DNA from: Bursaphelenchus xylophilus
Lineage: Eukaryota > Nematoda > Chromadorea > Rhabditida > Aphelenchoididae
NCBI GenBank assembly: GCA_904066235.2
Contig: CAJFCV020000003.1
Span: forward strand, 1,860,001 to 1,924,000
Length of the DNA: 64,000 nt
Direction: 5' to 3'
Made by a program: the position numbers and the translations under genes. Numbering within the stretch: position 1 is the stretch's first letter; each line of letters opens with the position of its first letter. Under the pieces are notes generated by a model. The model saw nothing but the letters and a program-made list of their open reading frames with translations. It had not been told where the DNA came from and did no database searches. Below are positions 1 to 10,771 of the stretch, piece after piece.

Positions 1-96
1 GCGCAGCGGCGTCTCGGCGGTCACCGTGGTTTGGCGGCGGGAGTTGCATGAGGAGGAGCCCGCTGTCACTTGTTCTCCGTCTTTCAGGTTGTCCAG
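1..96 (-). CDS. Exon (partial) of an unidentified gene, running off the left edge
   Basis: Open for 32 codons on the minus strand, starting LDNLKDGEQVTAGSSSC and ending at the window edge. The acceptor is excellent (TTTTTTCAG, complement of 97-105), codon boundaries follow it directly (phase 0), and third positions are mostly G or C. It joins in phase to the exon at 523-700 across a 426 bp intron that holds an inverted-repeat element. The residues are hydrophilic and Ser/Thr-rich with no domain I recognise. The plus strand is also partly open but has no matching splice pair. Function unknown. Confidence 0.6.
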   Translation of the reverse strand, partial: MDNLKDGEQVTAGSSSCNSRRQTTVTAETPLR

Positions 97-232
97 CTGA
101 AAAAATTGGATTATTGCGAGTTTCTATCTTGTACAAGACGGCTTGATAGAGGGCCGGATTTAGGGTGTTGTCCTGAGTTGAAAAGTTCTCTAGGGGTCTT
201 GTAAAGCGCCATACAACACGCTCTATGACTTA

Positions 233-483
233 TATAGTGGCGGACCTGATCCAGTTGCAAAAACGTACCATTTTGCATCCGGGAAGTATCAAAAATGTGG
301 CAAAATACCTCCTTCTTCAAGTGAAAAAACTCCGTTTCAAAAGCGCGCCCGCTCTTTTTGTGAGGGAAAGAGCGCATTGGAGTTTTTTTTTCACTTGGCA
401 AGAAAAGCATTTTGCCACATTTCTGACTCTTCCCGGATGCAAAATGGTACGTTTCTTGCGACTGGATCAGGCCCCCCTCTGTA
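233..483. mobile_element. Inverted-repeat element, family GACCTGATCCAG (TA target)
   Basis: Near-palindromic element of about 250 bp. The left end reads TAGTGGCGGACCTGATCCAG and the right end is its complement, ending at CTGTA. The arms include TTTTGCATCCGGGAAGTATC and its complement. Other copies here lie near 6859, 33219, 43078, 44501, 44835 and 58771. This copy sits in the intron between the two leftmost minus-strand exons. No protein is encoded; ORFs in it are palindrome artefacts. Confidence 0.75.
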
Positions 484-522
484 GTTTTCATATATAGTTT
501 TCATATAAGACTGTTGACTTAC

Positions 523-700
523 CTCAATCTTGATCAGGGCTTGAGAATAACTGGGGATGATTGGTGAATAGTGAGACGTGTTTTTGCGGTGAATCCACTC
601 CGCCAGACTGGTGTGATGGTCTTTGTTTTGGTACCGATGGAAGCATTCGTCTTTTAGTTTGGCCCCTTCAACGTGCCGACTGAAGATGGGGTTGGCAAGA
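523..700 (-). CDS. Internal exon of an unidentified gene
   Basis: The exon is 178 nt. The acceptor CCTTTTGTGCAG ends at 701 and a consensus donor GAG|GTAAGTC begins at 522. After one leading base it encodes 59 uninterrupted codons (LANPIFSRHVEGAKL early, SYSQALIKIE last). It ends on a codon boundary, as needed for the exon at 1-96. A second possible acceptor (ATCTTCAG) lies a few codons inside and keeps the same frame. The peptide is basic, His-rich and hydrophilic, with no signal peptide or membrane segment. I do not recognise the family. The preceding exon should end with two extra bases. Confidence 0.6.
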
Positions 701-900
701 CTGCACAAAAGGGTTAACAAAAAGGTCCACTTGACTGATGGGAGGCTCTAAAGCAATATGCCGATTAGTAATTGAAAAGCGTCGTATAGACTTCGAAAAC
801 TAGGCACATTTAAAGGTGAACCAAAGCTAGTTAAAGCCGCTAGAACCTACATATCCAGCTGTCTTCGGCGTTGTCCTATTCGGCAAGCATTTCCTCGCAC

Positions 901-1034
901 TCGTCGTCGATGATGAGCTGCAGATTTCGTTGTCGTCGTGCTCGGGCTCCTGCGAACAGGACGGCCGCATGGCACAGTAACGTGTCGTCGAGTCGATGGA
1001 CGTCATTTAGCTTCTCTTCGTTGGTTATGATATG
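901..1034 (-). CDS. Coding-like segment upstream of the 523-700 exon, boundaries uncertain
   Basis: A GC-richer stretch with a protein-like minus-strand frame (ITNEEKLNDVHRLDD, then LLCHAAVLFAGARARRQ). With a weak donor (GA|GTGCGA at 900) it would leave two bases and join in phase to 523-700. No good acceptor is visible upstream. An alternative reads from an ATG at 1006 in another frame for 52 codons to a donor TAT|GTAGGT at 850; that frame has higher third-position GC but the wrong phase for the next exon. In the first frame, without splicing, a TAG follows at 876-878. So this is probably coding on the minus strand, with the frame unresolved. Confidence 0.35.
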
Positions 1035-1280
1035 TCCAAATTTACGGGGCGTTCTCTTCTCGCTCTTTTTTGTTGGTGGGTGGAATGAATTAGGTTTTTG
1101 GAAGTTAAAGATGAAATAAGTGAGCGCTATAAATAGGCGGCGTTCCAGCGATTAAAGTTTGAGATCTGAAGGTGCGGTAGTTGGATTATAGGTAGTTGTG
1201 GGGACATTACATACTCGAAACGACACGCAATTGTAAGATTAATCAAATTTGCATAGATTAACGATGGAAATAGCCGCGAA

Positions 1281-1373
1281 ATGGAATACATACTACAAAT
1301 AGCGGCAAAAAGACGGAGTAAGATTTTGCGAAAACGCAGTCGGATTACCCGAAAACCCGAAAAGTTTGCAAAT
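1281..1373 (+). CDS. Possible first exon, unidentified
   Basis: ATG followed by 30 open codons (MEYILQIAAKRRSK, basic throughout) up to a donor AAT|GTAAGA at 1374, with codon phase 0. The codons are purine-first, as in many genes, but the piece is short and A-rich and no partner exon could be linked. An unrelated minus-strand frame (1127-1426) is also open. This is a weak call. Confidence 0.2.
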
Positions 1374-1860
1374 GTAAGAATGGGATTAGGTAAACCGCTC
1401 ATTTGTTGCGAAACCGCTGCCGCCAACGGAAATGATGTGCAAATCGCGATAATCTCTGTCCCACCGGGTTAACTCTCCCTCACATCCATAAAACATTGGA
1501 TTTAGAACATCACCCGAGCCGTGGGGGGCTTTCAAAACACAAACTAAAAGCGACTGTAACAACACCGGAGTCTGGCAAAGACTCGTTCTGCACATTTCAT
1601 ATGTGCCAATCGCAGTTATCCCATTAGGAATGCGCATCGCATGATAAGGGCGGATATCGCGGGAAGACGGAAGAGGTGGAGAGAAGTGTGAGATTACTGT
1701 AGGGTTGGGGCGAACAAACAATCGAATTATCAGGGGGTTACAGTTGATTTGTCTAGCGGATTTGATAGAAGCAGAGGGATTTGGGGATTAAACGGGTTGA
1801 AAGTTCGAAAGTGAGCCTAACCTGTGTTAAAGGAGATCTTCATGGGTTATAAAATGAACA

Positions 1861-2209
1861 TACAGGGTGGTGCATCTTTGTGGCCCGATTTTAATTGGCT
1901 ATAACTTCTTTAGTTTTTGGCCAAATCTTAAAATTCTTTTTTTCCCTGAATCCTCAGACAACCCCATTTTGTTTGATACCATATGTATGTTATACATAGA
2001 TAAGTGTTATCTACAGTTATTGGATTTAATTTTGGAGTTAATTTTTTCGGTCTTCACTGTGTGTTCGAAAATGGAGTACGGTGTGTTTGGTATCAAACAA
2101 AATGTGGATGTCTGAGGATTCAGAGGAAAAAAAGAACTTTAAGATTTGGCCAAAAACTAAAGAAGTTATAGCCAATTCAAATCGGGCCACAAAGATGCCC
2201 TACCCTGTA
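1861..2209. mobile_element. DNA transposon remnant with about 125 bp terminal inverted repeats
   Basis: The left end CAGGGTGGTGCATCTTTGTG is matched in inverse orientation at the right end (CACAAAGATGCCCTACCCTG). The arms stay similar for about 125 bp, through TTTTTGGCCAAATCTTAAA, to a short central spacer. TA flanks both ends, as expected for Tc1/mariner-type target duplication. It has no coding capacity, so it is non-autonomous. Confidence 0.8.
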
Positions 2210-4211
2210 AAAGAAGCTTGTTGCATACAGTCTGCTAGGGAATTCACTAAAAATGTTCTAGCTCTCGTTGAGACTCTTTTTAGAAACAAATTTGACCTTA
2301 ACTTTGAGGTTTACACAAAAATTATATAGAGTAACAAATTCACATTTCAAACAGCAGACCAAAATAAACCCCACCGCGGGCGAAGCCTCCGAACCCTCGA
2401 TTGGCCAGGTGTATATTGCGAGAATAAAAAAAACAGTTGCCGAAAGATTTGTCACGCCGCGAAAAAACGGTTACGGTGTTTGAAACGCGGCGCACAACCG
2501 TCTGCTAAAAGGGCAAAAACCGCGGCCCGAAACACCTGCATGGAGTCATACGGACTTGGTCGGTAATGAATTACTAATCCCCACCACACAGCGCAGACCA
2601 CGCCCCTTCTCGGCCGCGGGGCATATTGTTAAAAGAATTTTTTTTGTCTTCGTTTTGATATATATCCTCTCGGAGAATAGGGGGAGGTGTTGTGAGGTTC
2701 GCGAAAAGGATCTTTATGCAAAGCGGGGTTCAGAGAGCGGAGCCTGCATAAAAAATAACACATTTACACTGTAGCCGCGTGCATAAGAGACCAAAAACAA
2801 AGCCGACGTACTGCGCCGGACTCCCTAATGCTCCCCTGCGCTTCCATGCGGGGCTTGGGTGCGTACGTTTCGGAGATTTGAATGGCCGAGAACAAGTTTT
2901 GGAGCTGGGATTGTTTTGAACCAAACCGCCTGCTTTGGCATATAACCTTGGAAATGAGGGGATGAAGACTGCGAAAGTTACATTTTCACAACCCACAGAG
3001 CTCATGGTTCCAGGGGTATTGCATTTTAGAGAGAAAATAGCCTCAGGCGATCTGCATAATACATTTTTGTACATCTTGTTTGCGAGAGAACCAAGAAATT
3101 GAGACTTTTTTAAAATCAACAAAAAAAGCTTGATACTCAGTGGAAAGCTTAAATTTTAAAAAGCCCTGAGGGCGTTGAGAATCTAAATGGCACAAATAAA
3201 AAATAGAGGTCACATAGACTCCAGAAATGTATTTTTTATTGGCTTTGTCTATGTATTTGTCAAGTTATGAGCAAAAGTTTTCATCCAGGTCCAGATGACC
3301 ATGTACAAGGAAAATATAGTCGTATAACTGTCTGGAAAAGGGCAAACGGCTTCAAAATTGATTGTTGTATAGAAGATAGGTCAACAGAGTAAAATTTTTT
3401 AAAAAATATAAGTTTTGGCGCAAAAATACAAAGTTAGAAACTTGACCGCACATTGCACTTGCCCCTAAATAAAAAGTCGTACAGAGCGAAGAAAAACTAA
3501 GTTTCGTAAACCTTGGTGCCTCTGTCAATTGTAAATTCATTATGTTTACATACAAATCAAAGAATTTGCGAAATAATTTCGTTATGTGTATGAAATGCAA
3601 CGACCCGAAACACAATTACATTGGCCCACTTTGTTCGCCGCAAAGGTTCAGGTGTTGAAGCAAAAGTACTCAGCTAAGCTCTTCGTATTTATACGAGAAA
3701 AATGCTGCAGGCGCGAGTATAATGGCTATTACTCGAAGTTTCCGCAGTAAAGTATACAATTTGTGGTGAAATTTGCGAAAAACTTTACAAAACACTTGCA
3801 ATGGATAATCGGCGAGGGTAAACACCGTTTTTCGGACCGAATTGAATTTAATTTTAGCTTATGGGCTACGGTAACTGACCAGTGAATGTTTCGGCAAAAA
3901 AAATTTGGATTAATTACAGTGTACGACGATTATTGCCTCAGGCAAATTCGAGGGGATAAACAGGAACACGGCACCGGTCGTAAACCTGGAGTGTCACATC
4001 CGATATGAACGGATTTTTGGGGATTTGCAAAAACACTAAACTACTCTATCCATGGCACATTCCGCCGCTGCGGCAGCAATCCGCCTAAAGCCCCCCAGTC
4101 AATATTTTTGATTAGCACAGTAATTAGGCTGATGGATAATCAAGGTAATGACGAGCGCAATCCTCAAGCTAAGCCGTCAACTTGTCAATGTTTGATGACG
4201 TGTGAGGATAA
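2210..4211. other. Unique A+T-rich DNA, no feature recognised
   Basis: Only short, unsupported frames are present. One is a moderately GC-rich plus-strand stretch at about 2340-2483, which lacks convincing splice sites. No repeat family seen elsewhere in the window is obvious here. Confidence 0.4.
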
Positions 4212-4286
4212 CAGTCTGTCTGGAAAATAATAAACCCTCGTGTTTTTCAGGGCGACAGAGGGCATATTATTTTCCCGACAGACTGA
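4212..4286. mobile_element. Short internally deleted MITE, CAGTCTGTCGGG family
   Basis: Both terminal repeats are present (CAGTCTGTCTGGAAAATAAT and ATTATTTTCCCGACAGACTG) around only about 35 bp of centre. A TTTTTCAG inside the centre resembles an acceptor by chance. Confidence 0.7.
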
Positions 4287-5905
4287 GATGTATGTTTTGA
4301 GATGAATTTTGGCAGAAAATCTGAGATTTTTTGCTTCGCAAAATTAGAGGGTAGATCAGTAATCATGAACAATATTACTCGAAAAATATCAGCGCTTTAG
4401 GCGAAAGAGCGAAAAAGTTCTAACGAGAAAACTCTTTTTTTTGTCTATGTCTTCCCGACTCTCCTCAGTTTGCGTACTCCCTGAAAAAAATATTGAATAT
4501 CTGAGAGGGCATGTGCAATCCGGAACTAAACTTTTCGCAGATTTATATATGGCCTATTAAGAATGTGTTTGCAAAGTTTGAAAAAAATCGGACTCAACAT
4601 TTTCCTTGGCATACAAAATTGGCAAAACAATCGAATCGTGCGTAATGATGACAATTAGCGTCTCGGAAATGCTCAAAAATATTTCTAAGGATCATTTGCA
4701 ACAGGACAAAGAGAAACTTTCGTAAATGCCGAACAATACCCGCAATACCGAAAATACCCAAATTTTTGGAAATGGAATGTTTTGAAGGTCGAAAAGCCGC
4801 GAAAATGACAATAAACGACTTTAAATCGGGGTTTATTTTGTTCTAGCGACAAAGACGCTACAATGTCGCCATAGTAAAGGCGATATCCAAAAAAATGTAA
4901 TTCATTGTGACCCCCGAAAATACGAAAATAAAATGTGTAAAACAAAGAAAACGGCGGCCACAACCGAAAAAATATTTATGCCCAATTAGGGGCCGAATCC
5001 CAAGCCGACGACTGCATAATGCCCGCCTTATAGTAACATCATTGGCGGGCGTCTTCTAGAATATTTGTTCTTCGGGGTGGAAAGTAAACAAAAAAATGCC
5101 CCGAGGTTCCGCCCACAAAATTTTTTCCCCCCTACATCCCCCAAAGATCACGGCAAAGAGAGGGGAGCGCTGAATAGAAACACTTACGAATTATGATTTC
5201 ACGTGGATCCTCGCGTGCGCGCGCCCCGAGGGTCGATTGTCAGCGGCGGCAAATCCGCCTCGAATATTCAATGATTTCGATGTTAAGGAACATATTTAAT
5301 CAACAACGGGATAATTGATTCGCTGCGTGGATGATGCGGGCTAGCCGGAAAAGATTTGGGGATAGCAAAAATTTTTTGAGATTTTTTGCTCAAATCTTGC
5401 AACTTTTGCAGAATAGCGTGTGGATTTCATACGCGAGTAGGTGGTGGGTATTTTTGGTGCCTTGAGAAAATAGATCTTTGCCAACATCTCCAATTCATCC
5501 GATTTGTAATCGGTTGGGATTACTGTAGCCAAAAATTTGGGTCTCAACACGAAAGTTTTTGATCTGAGAAACTTCTCTATAGTCTCCGATATATCGTAAA
5601 ACCAAACTGTTTTATGATATATCCTACCCTTTATGACGTCCGCTCTCTCATCAATGTACCTAGAAGTTCATAACATGCCAGAGCGAACTACAATTGACAC
5701 GGAGGCGCGGATACGGCCCCGATGAGAACTACAAAACGCCAAGAAGTCGGCTTAAGAGTGCAGCAATCGCTTACAAGTCCCCCGTTAAGCATGTTGTTTA
5801 CATGACGTGGAACGGTGTGGGTTCATGTGTCGCACATGCATTATGCGAAATAGGTTGCTTTCGGCCGTAGGTGGGGTTTGTGGCCACCCCTCTCTCGGTT
5901 TGCAG
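4287..5905. other. Unique intergenic or intronic DNA
   Basis: No repeats or supported exons. The motif ATGACGTCCGCTCTC at about 5634 starts a 33-codon open stretch with no splice support. A GC-rich patch near 5200-5250 is followed on the minus strand by a GTAAGT, but the frame closes just before it. Confidence 0.35.
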
Positions 5906-6052
5906 AAAGAGGGTGGGAGGGGCTGAAAAAAAGGTTTGGAGACGAGGAAAAAATAACGGTCAAGGGGCTTGACTTGCGACTTGCGCGAAATGCCGAATTC
6001 GTTGGGGGAGGGCGTTCAAAATCACGGCAATGGATGGAAAAGGGAGATCGAG
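5906..6052 (+). CDS. Internal exon candidate, unidentified
   Basis: The acceptor CTCGGTTTGCAG and donor GAG|GTATAA bracket 147 nt. With two leading bases and one trailing base it encodes 48 open codons (RGWEGLKKRFGDEEK, then ITVKGLDLRLARNAE). Codons are strongly purine-first. The product is charged and soluble-looking. A MITE starts 18 bp past the donor. The minus strand also has a good acceptor (CTTTTTTTCAG near 5926) with about 46 open codons, so the strand is not fully settled, but the plus reading has both splice sites. Family not recognised. Confidence 0.4.
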
Positions 6053-6069
6053 GTATAATACATGTGATA

Positions 6070-6217
6070 TTAATCTGTCGGGAAAATAATGAGCTCTGTC
6101 GCATCGAAAATCACCGCCGAGACAATGAATTGCATTACTGAAAAATCAAGTTGATTTTCATTTCAGCGACGCGATCGGCGCAGCAACATTGCGCTCATTA
6201 TTTTCCCGAAAGACTGA
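6070..6217. mobile_element. MITE, subfamily A (ATGAGC arms)
   Basis: Copy of about 148 bp. The left end is slightly eroded (TAATCTGTCGGGAAAATAAT); the right end is ATTATTTTCCCGAAAGACTG. The arms match the ATGAGCAC / GTGCTCAT subfamily. Confidence 0.85.
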
Positions 6218-6307
6218 TAATTGCTCATAGTTCAATATTTTAGCCTACAGTAATGATCTCAATTCACGTCATGTTTCAATAACGAGCTTTAACTTTCCTT
6301 TTCTCAG

Positions 6308-6809
6308 CGTCGCCAAGTACACTATTTTACAATTCCACAATTCTTTCTGGAATGATATGAAAAAATCAAAACATGTCCTCCGTTTACTATGTATGCATAA
6401 CAGTCGGATTAACCCTTCGCACTATTCCGACTGTCTACACCTCGCGTTCTTTGCTTCTTCCTCCCACCTCCGGGAGCACAAAGAGCGCTCCAGAAATCCG
6501 CCCGCGTTGCGAAACAGCTCAGCGATTACTCGATCTACCATTTTTTCCCGCAAAACCACACATCATGTCCGTGTCGGCGGGCTGCCAATCTCTCCCGACA
6601 TTCGGGCGACTCTAATCTGCACCGAACGTGCGAATTGTGGCGATATTCGAAACAAATGGCACGAGTGCAAATCCAAACCGACAAAAACCGTGTGTTTTAC
6701 TCGACATTCCTTGGGGTTTTGCGGGATTAGCCAGAAGACGCATCAGGCGGAAAACAGTTGTGGGCGAAAAACATCCGAGGATGCGGCTATTTTTACAATA
6801 TTCGTTTAG
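6308..6809 (+). CDS. Long open exon candidate, unidentified
   Basis: A strong acceptor (CTTTCCTTTTCTCAG, ending 6307) opens into 166 codons with no stop after one leading base, closing at TAG 6807-6809. A 150-codon frame starting at ATG 6357 lies inside it. It is Cys- and His-containing and basic (HSLGFCGISQKTHQAEN near the C-terminus), with no recognised domain. The frame is long for this A+T content but only marginally beyond chance. Its phase does not fit the exon at 5906-6052. It could be a terminal exon or a chance ORF. Confidence 0.35.
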
Positions 6810-6858
6810 CTTGGAGATTTGCGAGTAGAATTATGAGGTTTGTCAGGAATGACTGGTG

Positions 6859-7105
6859 TACAGTGGGGGAACTGATCCAGTGGCAAAAAACGTACCATTT
6901 TGCATCCAGGAAGTATCAAAAAAAATGTGGCAAAATACCTCCCTCTCCAAGTGAAAAAACTCAGATTTAATTCTTTTTGTGATGAAAAAGGGCGCCCCCT
7001 TCAAAACGAAGCTTATTCACTTGGAGAGGAAACATTTTGCCACATTTTTGATACTTCCCGGATGCAAAATGGCACGTTTTTTGCCACTGCAGCAGGTCCC
7101 CGACT
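6859..7105. mobile_element. GACCTGATCCAG-family inverted-repeat element, right end eroded
   Basis: Starts at TACAGTGGGGGAACTGATCC. The right arm, ATACTTCCCGGATGCAAAAT, is followed by a degraded end, and the element runs straight into a half MITE. Confidence 0.7.
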
Positions 7106-7111
7106 CAAACT

Positions 7112-7214
7112 CAGATTTCCAAATCAACTCGAGTTTGCCGCGATACAACTCATTTTCTCGGCGGCGATGCGATTTTGGCTGCGACAGAATGCTCATTATT
7201 TTCCCGACAGACTG
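7112..7214. mobile_element. Right half of a subfamily A MITE
   Basis: The right arm is intact (GTTTTGGCTGCGACAGAATG-like centre, then GCTCATTATTTTCCCGACAG and ACTGA). The left half is missing where the GATCCAG-family element abuts it. Confidence 0.7.
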
Positions 7215-7336
7215 ATATTAGTCCGTTCACAAAATAGCTGACTTAATTTTTGCGGCATCCAGTGTAAGCGATCTTGCGAACAGAGTGGTAAACGTGGTGT
7301 TTAAAAATGGTTTTAAAATCACACAAACCCCATACG

Positions 7337-7490
7337 TCAGTCTGTCGGGAAAATAATGTGGATTTTTTGCGCCTTGGAATCGCCCATCATCATTTTGCGA
7401 CGGCTAGCCGTGGCTGGAGAATTAGTGATAGCGACAAGGCGATACATTTCTATCTGCGACAAAATCCACATTATTTTCCCGACAGACTGA
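7337..7490. mobile_element. MITE, subfamily B (ATGTGGATT arms)
   Basis: A full 154 bp copy: TCAGTCTGTCGGGAAAATAA, then TGTGGATTTT, and the inverse AAAATCCACATTATTTTCCC at the right end. Confidence 0.9.
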
Positions 7491-8074
7491 TATTCATCAG
7501 AAAACAAAGTCATATGATCCCTCATTAAAGATAAATTCTCCTAGATTTGTCATTGAGCCGCATTACAAATTCGCTGTAATCCTTTGGATTACAAAAGTAT
7601 GTTTTAAATTTGTTTTTCGTCGAATCCACACATCCAATACCATTACCAAACACCACTTAATCACTGTGCCGGAAATTTGATTACACCGTTTTTTGCGAAC
7701 CGAGGATTAGGCGCTCGCTGCACGCCGCTGATCTTTAGATTCCAAACGGATTCCCAAAAATCTCCCTCAGGGCAAATGAGTCCAAGAATTCGCGGTTATC
7801 CGGCGTCGTGGATCCGAATCTCGCATGCATAGACGATGCGGATTGTTCTCGGGGTTTTGCGGGAACAAGGGATTGGGAAAGCGGGCTTTGGGGTTCAACG
7901 TCAGCGAAGATCGGGGCCGTTAATATCATGAATAATACAATGAAATGATGCAAGGGTGTTACGCAAGAATAGCTGGTCTACACGATTAGAGGAATCTAAA
8001 TTGCAGGAAAATAAGTTTTGCAGGGGGTCTGGACGTTTATATCTTGAGATTTATCAAAATTTCCAAAAAATCCG

Positions 8075-8830
8075 TCATGATGACATATTTTAAAATTTAG
8101 ATTTTTGTGATTTTTTGATAAAAAATAGTGTCTACACATGTCCAGGGAGCCTCAAACATTTTTTCAGACCATATCACATACCAATATTGCCATTAAAAAT
8201 GCCGATGACGGATTTTCTAGAATTCCCAAATTTCCCCAAAAGCTTTAAAACGGCCTGCCAACCCTCTAGAACACAAATTTCTCGACTGCTACGACAAAAT
8301 GTACACAAATGTCGAGGACGAAACGCCCCACACTCGACTTAACTTATGTTTACTGTTCAACCGCCGCCCCCCAAAAACACTACAATTCCATTGAAACCCT
8401 CGCTTACCTTTACTATTACAAAACCACTACAATTCAATTTGAACAAAACGCGAATATGTCGCACCCTCGGGAATGGGTTGACCCGGTTGAGCCGAGTTTG
8501 TGACTTCATTTTAATGCGGTTTGCAGCGGGTGAAAGCGTTGTCGCAAACAAGTCATTATTTTCCCGACATGCTGATAAAAACAAAAAAAATATCAAAACT
8601 CATTCAAAAATTTCCGAAAATTATGTCACGATGACATATTTTTTTTCAAAAATTATGTCATAATGACATATTTTTTCCAAAAATTGTGTCATGATGACAT
8701 ATTTTTTGGAAATTTTTAATCAGAGAAATTTGGGACAATGTGTTTTTTCAATATAAAAGAGTAAAAAAACGATTAAAAAATTTCATAAAATATGTCATCA
8801 TGACACATTTTTCCAAAATTTGTAGCCCCC
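8075..8830. repeat. Cluster of TGTCATNATGACA palindromes
   Basis: The palindromic core TGTCATGATGACA or TGTCATCATGACA occurs near 8075, 8626, 8656, 8687 and 8790. Each is followed by A/T-rich tails such as TATTTTTTGG, and three units near 8626-8700 are spaced about 30 bp apart. More units occur at 10.68, 10.75, 11.23, 11.34 and 11.92 kb. Confidence 0.7.
8550..8575. mobile_element. Right-end fragment of a CAGTCTGTCGGG MITE
   Basis: TCATTATTTTCCCGACATGC is the right terminal repeat; no left end is found. Confidence 0.6.
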
Positions 8831-9446
8831 AAAATCAAAGATGATATTTTTGCGTTAAAAATCCCCCAAAAATCTTTGGTCCTACAACCGTTTTCCAGTA
8901 CAAATTTTTTTTGTACTGTAAAATTTGCAAAATAACAAGCTATCTAATGAACGTGCAAAAATAGGCAAAAAACAAAACGCATACAAAGCCCAAAGAACCA
9001 AAACGTCACAAGTCGGAGCCCAAAAACATGAGCTCAATGGTGGAAAACGAGGGAAATATGATACGAAAATCACCGTTACTGTTAGCTTTTTCAAGTCTTC
9101 AGCCCCCTATTACAACACATCTCTCCGGCAAACGGCTACAAACAATTTTCGCCGACACAATGAAAGCATAAGGTTATGCGCTAATTTTGTACGCGTCCGC
9201 GACGTACTGCGATGTGAAAAAGCCCCGCCAATTCAATTGGTTTAAGAGTGCAATGTTGCACACAGTGTTGAGGGCAGAACCGGCGATTATCTCCAACACT
9301 CGGCAAACGTGCGCATTTGGACCGGCGGCGGAATGGGGACAGAGTTCATTAGGATGGGGTCAACCCACCCGTCTGTAACACATAAAACATGCAAATGGGA
9401 AGGGGAAATTGAGAAATTGGGAAATTTTCAAAGGAAATGGTCCATA

Positions 9447-9578
9447 TCAGTCTGTCGGGAAAATAATGAGCACAATGTCGCTGAAGTGAAAAACAACTTG
9501 ATTTTGCCGCCACACAATTCATTTTGGCGATGCGATTTTCAATACAACAGTGTGCTCATTATTTTTCTGACAGACTGA
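9447..9578. mobile_element. MITE, subfamily A
   Basis: 132 bp copy with TCAGTCTGTCGGGAAAATAA at the left and TTATTTTTCTGACAGACTGA at the right; arms ATGAGCACAATG and TGTGCTCAT. Confidence 0.9.
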
Positions 9579-9806
9579 TGTTATGTATTGTTGACCCTTG
9601 TTACGAGGAAAAAACAAAGAACAAACACCTTCAGAAGCCCTGAAAAGCAAATTTTAGGCCAAAATGTGAGCCTCTATAGAACCCCTTCTATAACGATTTT
9701 TTCGTTAGAATGGGGGATTACAACGAATTTATAATGAGCCTTAATGACAAATTCAGGAGAATATACCTTCAGCGAGGAATAATAGACTTTTTTCTGACGA
9801 ATATCA

Positions 9807-9956
9807 TCAGTCTGTCGGGAAAATAATGTGGATTTGTCGCAGCTGAAAATGTATCGCCTCGTCGCTAACCAAACCCCCGTCGTGGCTAGCCGTCGCAAAG
9901 CGATGATGGGCGATTCCAAGAAGCGACAAATCCACATTATTTTCCCGACAGACTGA
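9807..9956. mobile_element. MITE, subfamily B
   Basis: Complete 150 bp copy with perfect outer repeats and matched arms ATGTGGATTTGTCGC and GCGACAAATCCACAT. Confidence 0.92.
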
Positions 9957-10063
9957 AACTAAAGGTTTGCGGAGTCTTAAAACTACGTTGTGTTTTACTA
10001 CACCGTTTCGCAAGGAGTAAATGCCGCAAAAATTACTGCAGCGACTTTGCGAACGGACTAGTA

Positions 10064-10218
10064 TCAGTCTGTCGGGAAAATAATGAGCACTCTGTCGCGT
10101 CCGAGATCGCATCGCCGCCGAGAAAATGAGTTGTATCGCGGCAAACTCAACGTGATTTTCAGTTCAGCGACACGATCAGCGCAGCGACATTGTGCTCAAT
10201 ATTTTCCCGACAGACTGA
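10064..10218. mobile_element. MITE, subfamily A
   Basis: Complete 155 bp copy. The left flank (GCGAACGGACTAGTA) is the end of another inverted-repeat family, AGTCCGTTCGCAAAGTCGCT, so the two families abut. Confidence 0.92.
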
Positions 10219-10771
10219 CAATTGCTCCTAGTTCATATTTTAGCTTGCATGTCGCACTGTTCGGAGCACTTTTTTCGCGGCTTCGCAGCGACACGCCATG
10301 GGACATTTGCACCAAATATAGTAATCCTACAAACTGCATGCTAAAAATTACCTATTAAAAACCCAACACCTAGCCCGGAGCAAAGTACGAAAGTTGTCGC
10401 CTAGAGTAAACAAAAATTGTATGCCGAACTGAATGCTCTCGGCTGACTCCGAGCAGCACGGCGCAGACAATTCGCGATCATCTCTTTTTTCGCGCTGGAA
10501 TTTTTCGCGGAATAGGATAATGAGTTTTGGGGACCGCCGTTCCTTGTGATTTTTTTTCTTTTGACTAAAAGTGGATGCGGAAATTGAGGATATAAATAGG
10601 AAGGAAGTCGGAAAGATGTTGACGTCTTACTGTAAGGTTTGGCGAAAATAAAATTTTTTTATGAAAATAAAAATAAATATGTCATCATGACATATTTTTT
10701 GGTAAAAATTTTAATTTAAAATTTTTTTAATTCCAAAATATCCGTCATGATGACGCATGTTTTAGAAAAAT

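Noticed and set aside
5805..5926. Minus-strand exon after CTTTTTTTCAG
   Set aside because: The acceptor is good, but the plus-strand reading of the same DNA has both splice sites and a stronger codon pattern.
7307..7528. Recurrent ORFs with the peptides SVCRENN, LFSRQTD or HYFPDRLI
   Set aside because: They are translations of the MITE terminal repeats on each strand (for example 9309-9578, 26530-26718, 59941-60315) and recur because the DNA repeat recurs.
8925..9245. 106-codon Lys-rich plus-strand ORF
   Set aside because: It starts at a non-ATG codon in A-rich sequence where stops are scarce, with no splice or poly(A) support.
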